A stretch of 5,303 nucleotides of DNA, from assembly GCA_027486155.1 (NCBI GenBank), contig JAIXPR010000325.1, forward strand, positions 1-5,303. The letters are read 5' to 3'. Shown piece after piece: positions 1-5,303 of this stretch. The position numbers and the translations under genes are program-made. The notes beneath the pieces are model-generated. The model did not search any database and was not told where the DNA came from. It worked only from the letters and a program-made list of their open reading frames with translations. Every line of letters starts with the position of its first letter. The first letter of the stretch is position 1. The DNA is from Pseudomonadota bacterium. Its GTDB lineage: Bacteria; Bdellovibrionota_C; UBA2361; OMII01.

Positions 1-2658
1 GACGCTCACAAGATTCAACGCTCGATGGAGGAGTTCCTTGAGAACGCGCACGATCGAGCCGCGCGCCTGATCGAGGAGCAACACCTTATTCCAAAGGTTG
101 ATGAGGTGTTCTTTGATTTCGACACCGCGTGGCGTGAGGTCGCCGAGGCGACATCGTGCGACGTTGGGGGCATAGACGACTCAGCGACCCACGATACACA
201 CGAGAACTTACGAACGGAGAGCCTGCTCGACCTCGCGACCCAGATGCGAACCGCTGTTGGCAGTGGGAGCGCTTTTCAGCCCCTCAAGGAGTTCCTCGAC
301 ATCTGGCGACGGAAGAAGTTCTCTATCGGTTTTAGCGTCGGATCTAAATCACGCGCCCAGCGTCTTCAGAGTATCCTCCTTGATATCGGGACCGACGCGC
401 CTATCGTTGAAACAACGGCACTGGGCTGGCTCACCACACGACGACCACCGGTCGCGATCCTCGTTGGACACCTCCACGCGGGATTTCGGCTCCTCGATGA
501 AAAGATAGCCTTCATCTCAGAGAATGAGATCTTCGGCGAACGTTCGTATCGGTCAGGTTCCGCGCCCCGGATAAGCGCCAAACGACTTCTGAGCTCGCTC
601 TCGCTGCTCAAAGAGGGCGACCATATCGTTCACTTCGACTACGGCGTGGGGCTCTATCAAGGACTGAAGCATCTCACCGTTGAAGGGGTACTCGGCGACT
701 TCCTGCAGATTGAGTACGCCGATAGTCGGCTCTACCTCCCCGCCCATCAGATCGGCAAGATTCAGAAATTCGTCGCCGCCGAGGGGCAGTCCCCCCGCAT
801 CGACAAACTGGGCTCCACTCGGTGGGTCAACACCAAACAAAAGATACGAGACTCGATCGTCACCCTCGCCGGAGACCTCATACGTCTCTACGCAACTCGC
901 ACCGTTGTCAAAGGATGGCGCTATGAGCCGGGGGGCGCCGAAGATGAGCGGTTCGCGGATACCTTCCCCTACGACGAGACCCCCGATCAACGTAAAGCGA
1001 TCGAGGAAACCCTCAACGATCTTGCGAGCGATAAGCCGATGGACCGGATGGTGTGCGGCGATGTGGGGTTCGGAAAAACCGAGGTGGCGATCCGAGCGGC
1101 GTTCAAAGCGACCCAGCACGCCCGCCAGGTCGCGGTCTTAGTGCCCACAACGATCCTCGTTGAACAACACAAAAAGAACTTCGCGGAGCGATTCAAAGGG
1201 TATCCGGTCAAGGTCGCGGCGGTAAGCCGATTCTACTCCGCCGAGGATAACCAGAAAACCTTGGACGGTCTCGCTCGTGGCGAGGTGGATATCATCATCG
1301 GCACTCATAAACTCTTGCAGCCCGATGTTCAATTTAAGGATCTCGGATTACTGATCATCGATGAGGAGCATCGATTCGGCGTAAAACAGAAGGAGAAACT
1401 TCGCGCCTACCGCAGCAACGTGGATGTTCTTACCCTCACGGCCACACCCATTCCTCGCACCATGCACATGTCCCTTCTCGGCATCCGGGATGTCAGCCTT
1501 ATTCACACCGCTCCCGTTGATCGCAAGGTCGTTCACACCTACATCGCAGAGCGTGACGACGCCTTGATACGTGACGCGATCCTGCGAGAGATCCGTCGGG
1601 GAGGACAGGTGTTCTTCCTCCACAACCGCGTCCAGAATATCGCCCTCGCGACCGCTAAGCTCGCCGAGCTCGTCCCAGAGGCTCGGTTCGATTTCGGGCA
1701 TGGGCAGATGAGCGAAACCACGCTTGAGCGGATCATGAAGCGATTCGTCGATCGAGAGCTCGACGTGCTCGTCTCCACAACGATTATCGAGTCGGGCTTA
1801 GATGTGCCCAACGCCAACACGATTATCATCGACAAAGCGGATCACTTCGGTCTGGCGCAACTGTATCAGCTACGCGGGCGTGTCGGACGAAGCAAGCGAC
1901 AGGCGTATGCCTACTTCCTCGTGCCCCACATGCGCTCGCTGACCGGAGAGGCGCACGAGCGCTTGAAGGTTCTGCAATCGCTTGATGCCCTCGGGGTCGG
2001 GTTTAACCTCGCTATTCGAGATCTTGAGATCCGGGGGGCGGGCAACCTGCTCGGCAAGGAGCAATCGGGGAACGTGCTCTCGGTAGGATTCGATATGTAC
2101 TGTCGTATCCTGCAAGAGGCGGTGAGCGATCTGAAAGGAGACGAGCCACTTCTTGAGGATATCGTTGATCCTGATGTGCGGATCGTCGGCGTGGACGCGT
2201 TCATCCCAGACACCTATGTACCCGATATCGGCGAGCGGCTCGTACTCTACCAGCGACTCTCGAATATTCGCTCAGAGGATGAAGCGTTTGACTTACAACG
2301 GGAGATGGAGGACCGCTTCGGCCCCTGCTCGGTCGAGGTGGATAACCTGATGATGCTCATGAGGTACCGCGGCCTCTTACGGAGCTTCGGCGCCGTGAAG
2401 GCGGAGGTAACTCCGGTCAAAGCTGCGCTCACCTTCAGTCCCTTGGCCCTCCTACGCGATGGCTATCGATCTAACCCCAACACCCGAGTTGACGGACTTA
2501 AGGCACTCGGACTGGTACAAAAGAACCCACATCAGTACCGGTTTGGACGGGGGAATACCTTTACCATAGTGTTCGAGAAGGACGCCGATATTACCCTCCC
2601 AGACCTCCTCCGTCGCACCCAACAGGCACTTACCGCCATATCGTTCACCGGATCCTAA
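1..2658 (+). CDS. mfd: Transcription-repair coupling factor Mfd, 5'-truncated by the window edge
   Basis: Mfd is a cytoplasmic ATP-driven DNA translocase. It removes RNA polymerase stalled at lesions and recruits UvrA for nucleotide excision repair. The frame is open from base 1, so the ATG at 25 is internal; 885 residues are visible, against about 1150 in E. coli Mfd, so roughly 260-300 N-terminal residues (most of the UvrB-like module that binds UvrA) lie upstream. Counting the ATG at 25 as residue 1: the CarD-like RNA polymerase interaction domain is about 190-265 (HFDYGVGLYQG near 203-213); Walker A GDVGFGKT is 345-352 with K351; the DEEH box is 446-449; TATPIPRT is 472-479; motif VI QLRGRVGR is 615-622; the TRG translocation motif is about 653-682 (DLEIRGAGNLLGKEQSG); the C-terminal regulatory TRCF domain is about 713-820. 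No frameshift or missing helicase motif is seen. The identification rests on near-continuous similarity to remembered E. coli Mfd and is secure. The next gene starts about 50 bases downstream on the same strand. Confidence 0.97.
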   Translation, partial: DAHKIQRSMEEFLENAHDRAARLIEEQHLIPKVDEVFFDFDTAWREVAEATSCDVGGIDDSATHDTHENLRTESLLDLATQMRTAVGSGSAFQPLKEFLDIWRRKKFSIGFSVGSKSRAQRLQSILLDIGTDAPIVETTALGWLTTRRPPVAILVGHLHAGFRLLDEKIAFISENEIFGERSYRSGSAPRISAKRLLSSLSLLKEGDHIVHFDYGVGLYQGLKHLTVEGVLGDFLQIEYADSRLYLPAHQIGKIQKFVAAEGQSPRIDKLGSTRWVNTKQKIRDSIVTLAGDLIRLYATRTVVKGWRYEPGGAEDERFADTFPYDETPDQRKAIEETLNDLASDKPMDRMVCGDVGFGKTEVAIRAAFKATQHARQVAVLVPTTILVEQHKKNFAERFKGYPVKVAAVSRFYSAEDNQKTLDGLARGEVDIIIGTHKLLQPDVQFKDLGLLIIDEEHRFGVKQKEKLRAYRSNVDVLTLTATPIPRTMHMSLLGIRDVSLIHTAPVDRKVVHTYIAERDDALIRDAILREIRRGGQVFFLHNRVQNIALATAKLAELVPEARFDFGHGQMSETTLERIMKRFVDRELDVLVSTTIIESGLDVPNANTIIIDKADHFGLAQLYQLRGRVGRSKRQAYAYFLVPHMRSLTGEAHERLKVLQSLDALGVGFNLAIRDLEIRGAGNLLGKEQSGNVLSVGFDMYCRILQEAVSDLKGDEPLLEDIVDPDVRIVGVDAFIPDTYVPDIGERLVLYQRLSNIRSEDEAFDLQREMEDRFGPCSVEVDNLMMLMRYRGLLRSFGAVKAEVTPVKAALTFSPLALLRDGYRSNPNTRVDGLKALGLVQKNPHQYRFGRGNTFTIVFEKDADITLPDLLRRTQQALTAISFTGS

Positions 2659-2683
2659 CCGCCTCCCTCACTTGCGGGCCCAT

Positions 2684-2689
2684 AGGTGA
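2684..2689 (+). promoter_or_regulatory. Candidate Shine-Dalgarno AGGTGA for the SurA-like gene
   Basis: AGGTGA lies in the short gap after mfd. It sits 10 bases before a TTG at 2700 but 19 bases before the ATG at 2709. Spacing therefore favours the TTG, which would add three residues (MRG) to the product, while codon preference favours the ATG. No other purine-rich ribosome binding site is visible just before the ATG. The site supports translation starting here but does not settle which codon is used. Confidence 0.45.
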
Positions 2690-2708
2690 ACGCATAAGAT
2701 TGCGCGGT

Positions 2709-3731
2709 ATGAAAACACCGGCCGCTCGCGCCCCCACCACAGGAAGCATCCTCATTAAAACAACGCTGTGCGTTTGGGCGACTACATGCGTTTGGGTATC
2801 TCCGGGTCTTTCGGCTCCCAAAAAGAAGGTCGAGGCGGCTCCTCAAGAGCTCGTCATCGACGCGGTAGTAGCGGCCGTGGATGATAAGCCTATTACCCTG
2901 AGCGATCTGAACTCCCGACTTACCCCTCGCCGACTGAGCTTTGAAGAGGCGAAAAAGGACCCCGAAGCGAGTCGCGCTCTTGATCAGGTTATTCAAGAGA
3001 AGCTTCTTGAGGAGGAGGCCAAGGTGAAGCGCCTCTCGGTCTCCGATGCCGAGGTCAATGAGTACGTCTCCGAGGTGATGGAACGGAACGGCCTCTCCTC
3101 CGAGGACTTCCAAGCGGCGCTCGCGCGAGAAGGCAAGAGCCTTACCGCCTACAAGCAACAGATTAAAATAGACATCCTGAAAGCGAAGCTGACCTCATCC
3201 CTCTCCCGAGGTGGTGTCAGCGTAAGCGACTCTGAGATCGATGAGTACATCGCAAAGCACCCCGAGCTCAAAAACGCGGGGAAGGATATCAAGCTTCACC
3301 ACCTGGTCATCTCAAAAGAGGGCAGGACTATCGACGAGGTAAAATCCCGCCTGATGCAGGTCAGCACCGCCCTTGAGCGAGGGGACAGCTTTATCGATGT
3401 CGCCAAGCGGCTCTCTGACACCGCCGGCTCCGAGGAGGGCAGCCTCATCGGCGTCATACCGATGAAGGACCTCAGTCCCGCTATCGCCGAAGCGGTAGGG
3501 CCATTACGAGCCGGTCAACACACCCCTCCCCTGGAAACTCCCGGGGATATTCAGATCTTCTTCGTTGAGGAACGGGTCGGAAACGAGGCCGAAAACACCG
3601 AGGAGGTGGATGAAGAGAAGCTGAAGGATGAAGTCCGTCAGATCCTTCAAAAACAGAAGACGAAGGAGCGCCTCGACGCCTTTTTTAAGAACGAGCTCTA
3701 TAAGAACCACTCCGTAGATAAGAGGCTTTAA
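2709..3731 (+). CDS. SurA/PpiD-like periplasmic chaperone with one divergent parvulin domain
   Basis: The product probably helps fold exported or outer-membrane proteins in the periplasm. From the ATG it is 340 residues; an in-frame TTG at 2700 would give 343. Residues 1-36 resemble a signal peptide: basic residues K2 and R7, then a hydrophobic stretch about 13-34 interrupted by K17, ending near GLSA. Residues about 47-175 match a SurA_N-type domain (VIDAVVAAVDDKPITLSDL, then charged helices). Residues about 195-289 are a single PpiC/parvulin-like domain, beginning LHHLVIS (H198 in the usual first histidine position) and ending IFFVEER. The tail is a charged helix. E. coli SurA is longer (428) with two parvulin domains. 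The usual second histidine (GxHII) appears to be Q282 and the GGxLGW loop is degenerate, so isomerase activity is doubtful. Cleavage after A36 would put proline at +1, which signal peptidase disfavours, so cleavage after G33 or retention as a PpiD-like anchor is possible. The family call is good; the exact subfamily is uncertain. Confidence 0.85.
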   Translation: MKTPAARAPTTGSILIKTTLCVWATTCVWVSPGLSAPKKKVEAAPQELVIDAVVAAVDDKPITLSDLNSRLTPRRLSFEEAKKDPEASRALDQVIQEKLLEEEAKVKRLSVSDAEVNEYVSEVMERNGLSSEDFQAALAREGKSLTAYKQQIKIDILKAKLTSSLSRGGVSVSDSEIDEYIAKHPELKNAGKDIKLHHLVISKEGRTIDEVKSRLMQVSTALERGDSFIDVAKRLSDTAGSEEGSLIGVIPMKDLSPAIAEAVGPLRAGQHTPPLETPGDIQIFFVEERVGNEAENTEEVDEEKLKDEVRQILQKQKTKERLDAFFKNELYKNHSVDKRL

Positions 3732-3764
3732 ATCTCGCCCCGGGGATAGTATAAGGGCCTCACT

Positions 3765-5150
3765 ATGAAGATTAATCCTGTTATCTTTCGCGAATACGAC
3801 ATCCGAGGAACCGTTGACACAGAGCTGACCCCAGAGTTCGCTCGGGTTCTTGGACGGGCCTATGCCACCTTGGCTCTTGAGAACAACATGAATCGGATCG
3901 GCATCGGTCACGATTGCCGACTCAGCTCACCAGGATACGCTCAAGCGCTTGCGGAAGGGATGGCGGACGAAGGGATCGACGTTGTCATGTCCGGCATGGG
4001 TCCAACGCCCCAGCTCTACTTCTCCGTATTTTCTCAAGACCTTGGGGGCGGTATCCAGGTAACCGGTAGCCACAACCCGCCTGACATGAACGGGTTTAAG
4101 ATCCTCCTCGGCAAGAAGACCCTCTCCGGCGCTCAGATTCAAGATCTCAAGGCCCGCTGCGAGAAGGTTCTGACCACGCAACCTGCTGCCAAGCGTGGAA
4201 CGATCTCCTCAGTCGATATCCGACCCTCATACATTAACTACCTGATCGAGAATTCGAAGCCTCACATGGGACCTCGCAAGCTCAAGGTTGTCGTAGACGC
4301 TGGGAACGGCGTAGGCGGCATGATCGGGCCGGACGTTCTTCGTGGACTCGGTGTAGAGGTGATCGAGCTCTTCTGCGACCCAGATGGCCGATTCCCAAAT
4401 CACCATCCAGATCCAACTGAGTTGAAAAATATCAAAGACCTCATCCAAGCGGTGAAGAATCACAACGCTGATTTCGGAATCGGATGGGACGGAGACGCGG
4501 ATCGCATCGGCGTCGTCGACGAGAAGGGCGATGTTGTATTCGGCGACATGCTCCTTCTCATCTATGGACGGTCGATCCTGCAAGAGAAGCCAGGCGCCAC
4601 GATCATCGGCGATGTTAAGTGCTCAAACACCCTCTTCAACGATCTGAAGGCTAAGGGTGCGAACGCCATCATGTGGAAGACAGGGCATTCCCTGATCAAG
4701 GGCAAGCTCCTTGAGACCCACGGAGATCTCGCAGGCGAGATGAGCGGTCACATCTTCTTCAAGCACCGATTTTTCGGATTCGATGACGCGCTCTACGCCT
4801 CCGATCGATTGGTCGAGATCATGAGCCACCACAAGGGCACGCTCTCGTCACTCCTCTCGGATCTTACTCCGATGGTATCCACACCAGAGCTTCGAGTTGA
4901 TTGCCCCGAGGATATCAAGTTCAAGATAGCTCAAGAGGCTCAGTCGGCGTTTAAGGACTTCCAAGTTGATACGATCGACGGCGTCCGCGTAACGTTCGAA
5001 CATGGATGGGGACTCGTTCGCGCGTCGAACACACAGCCCGTGCTCGTCATGCGTTTCGAGGCGACTACTCCGGAGCTCCTCGAGAGCTACAAAGCGACCG
5101 TGGTTGATCGCATTGAGGCGATCAAAGCTCGGCTCGCGGCAGCGGCGTAA
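3765..5150 (+). CDS. Phosphomannomutase/phosphoglucomutase (AlgC/ManB type, alpha-D-phosphohexomutase)
   Basis: This cytoplasmic enzyme interconverts hexose 6-phosphate and 1-phosphate, using mannose or glucose phosphates, through a phosphoserine and a bound bisphosphate intermediate. It feeds GDP-mannose and UDP-glucose synthesis for LPS and exopolysaccharide. The 461 residues match Pseudomonas AlgC (about 463). Visible sites are: N-terminal FREYDIRG (8-15); catalytic serine loop TGSHNP with S102; metal loop DGDADR with D242, D244 and D246; K285 in DVKC; H308 in WKTGHS; sugar-specificity loop GEMSGH with E325, S327 and H329; and C-terminal phosphate-binding loop RASNT with R419, S421, N422 and T423. 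From the metal loop to the sugar loop the numbering coincides with AlgC as I remember it. The ATG start has AAGGG at 3753-3757, seven bases upstream, and lies 33 bases after the previous stop, which suggests co-transcription. Lysine codons are strongly AAG (24 of 28 by hand count). Whether mannose or glucose is preferred, or whether it doubles as a phosphoglucosamine mutase, cannot be read off, though the GEMSGH loop favours PMM/PGM over GlmM. Confidence 0.95.
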   Translation: MKINPVIFREYDIRGTVDTELTPEFARVLGRAYATLALENNMNRIGIGHDCRLSSPGYAQALAEGMADEGIDVVMSGMGPTPQLYFSVFSQDLGGGIQVTGSHNPPDMNGFKILLGKKTLSGAQIQDLKARCEKVLTTQPAAKRGTISSVDIRPSYINYLIENSKPHMGPRKLKVVVDAGNGVGGMIGPDVLRGLGVEVIELFCDPDGRFPNHHPDPTELKNIKDLIQAVKNHNADFGIGWDGDADRIGVVDEKGDVVFGDMLLLIYGRSILQEKPGATIIGDVKCSNTLFNDLKAKGANAIMWKTGHSLIKGKLLETHGDLAGEMSGHIFFKHRFFGFDDALYASDRLVEIMSHHKGTLSSLLSDLTPMVSTPELRVDCPEDIKFKIAQEAQSAFKDFQVDTIDGVRVTFEHGWGLVRASNTQPVLVMRFEATTPELLESYKATVVDRIEAIKARLAAAA

Positions 5151-5185
5151 GTCGGCAAGGCCCGATCGCACGGCCATCGATCATT

Positions 5186-5215
5186 CGGTAGGGCCCGACT
5201 CCTGGCGGGCCGTAT
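5186..5215 (+). repeat. Left arm of the inverted repeat, with internal hairpin
   Basis: This arm begins CGGTAGGGCCCG and ends GCGGGCCGTAT. Its internal stem pairs GGCCCG (5192-5197) with CGGGCC (5206-5211), six base pairs around an eight-base loop. Its first seven bases, CGGTAGG, can also pair with CCTACCG at 5223-5229 instead of with the distal arm. Confidence 0.65.
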
Positions 5216-5227
5216 CGCCGCGCCTAC

Positions 5228-5240
5228 CGATGAAGCATCG
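5228..5240. repeat. Small hairpin in the spacer of the terminal element
   Basis: CGATG (5228-5232) and CATCG (5236-5240) form a five-base-pair stem around AAG, inside the 40-base spacer between the two arms. It overlaps a CCTACCGAT (5223-5231) that recurs exactly at 5279-5287, the outer edge of the right arm. The spacer may therefore hold remains of a further repeat unit. A stem this short could arise by chance. Confidence 0.35.
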
Positions 5241-5255
5241 ATACCTCCAGGTGTC

Positions 5256-5285
5256 ATACGGCCCGCGAGGACGCGGGCCCTACCG
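5256..5285 (-). repeat. Right arm of the inverted repeat, with a perfect 8-bp hairpin
   Basis: GGCCCGCG (5260-5267) pairs perfectly with CGCGGGCC (5272-5279) around the four-base loop AGGA, a very stable stem. It is read as minus strand because its complement matches the left arm. No T-rich run follows the stem on either strand, so it is not a classical intrinsic terminator. It could still block exonucleases at the 3' end of the upstream transcript, which is a known role of REP-type stems but untested here. Confidence 0.65.
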
Positions 5286-5303
5286 ATAAAATAAGCACAC
5301 ATC

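Larger units (their letters stand above)
5186..5285. repeat. REPIN- or MITE-like element with 30-base imperfect terminal inverted repeats
   Basis: Bases 5186-5215 are the inverted complement of 5256-5285 at 27 of 30 positions: 12 matches, 2 mismatches, 4 matches, 1 mismatch, 11 matches. Each arm also folds on itself, because GGCCCG and CGGGCC face each other within it. A pair of GC-rich hairpins in opposite orientation around a 40-base spacer is the usual REPIN layout; a tiny MITE is the alternative. No open reading frame of its own and no clear target-site duplication are visible (left flank ends TCATT, right flank begins ATAAA). It starts 36 bases after the phosphomannomutase stop. Both arms are seen directly; the mobile-element interpretation is inferred. 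Confidence 0.7.

Noticed and set aside
25..27. ATG at 25 as the start of mfd
   Set aside because: The eight codons before it are open in the same frame, and the product would lack the N-terminal UvrB-like domains present in every standard Mfd. The gene is cut by the window edge.
553..1119. 188-codon open frame on the minus strand inside mfd
   Set aside because: It lies antisense to the strongly conserved RNA polymerase interaction and helicase region. Its translation shows no recognisable domain; such antisense frames are common opposite GC-rich coding sequence.
2655..3158. 167-codon minus-strand open frame over the mfd end and SurA-like gene
   Set aside because: It is antisense to a clearly coding SurA_N domain and resembles no known family.
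3738..3745. CCCCGGGG palindrome in the gap before the phosphomannomutase
   Set aside because: Eight bases with no loop and no following T-run cannot form a terminator, and the length is within chance for this composition.
3727..3755. Possible promoter before the phosphomannomutase (TTTAAA at 3727-3732, TATAAG at 3750-3755)
   Set aside because: The -35 match is poor, and the -10-like hexamer overlaps the AAGGG ribosome binding site only nine bases before the ATG, so it cannot sensibly drive a normal leader.
5159..5175. GGCCCG...CGGCC as a further copy of the hairpin repeat
   Set aside because: The stem needs a bulge and the flanking CGGTAGG or CTACCG edges are missing, so it cannot be distinguished from chance.
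5260..5292. Right-arm hairpin as a Rho-independent terminator
   Set aside because: The stem is strong, but it is followed by CTACCGATAAAA, not a T-tract, and the opposite strand lacks one as well.
5287..5292. TAAAAT as a -10 promoter box at the right edge
   Set aside because: The region about 17 bases upstream is the GC-rich hairpin with no -35-like sequence, and what lies downstream is outside the window.
5087..5302. Open frames running through the terminal repeat (minus strand 5087-5302, plus strand 5002-5289)
   Set aside because: They overlap the end of the phosphomannomutase in other frames and continue through hairpin sequence. Their arginine- and proline-rich composition looks like translated repeat, not protein.

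Overview
The window looks like an ordinary chromosomal segment of a Gram-negative bacterium. It holds three genes on the plus strand, tightly spaced (gaps of about 50 and 33 bases), followed by a small structured repeat at the right edge. Base composition is moderately GC-rich. A SurA/PpiD-type export chaperone implies a periplasm and outer membrane. The order mfd, parvulin-type chaperone, phosphomannomutase would suit a deltaproteobacterium-like lineage, but that placement is a guess and no taxonomic marker is present.

Bases 1-2658 are the C-terminal three quarters of mfd, the transcription-repair coupling factor; its start lies off the left edge. Bases 2709-3731 encode a secreted or membrane-anchored SurA-like protein with one divergent parvulin domain. 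Bases 3765-5150 encode a complete phosphomannomutase/phosphoglucomutase of the AlgC type, with every active-site loop intact.

Bases 5151-5303 are non-coding. About 100 bases of this (5186-5285) form an element bounded by two 30-base imperfect inverted repeats, each of which is itself a GC-rich hairpin. The layout resembles a REPIN (paired REP palindromes) or a very small MITE. No transposase is visible.

The three genes may be co-transcribed, but no promoter or classical terminator could be identified. Functionally they are mixed: DNA repair during transcription, outer-membrane protein folding, and sugar-phosphate supply for surface polysaccharides. The last two share an envelope theme. I see no evidence of a new defence, mobile or biosynthetic system. 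The points worth a second look are the terminal repeat and the unusual parvulin active site.
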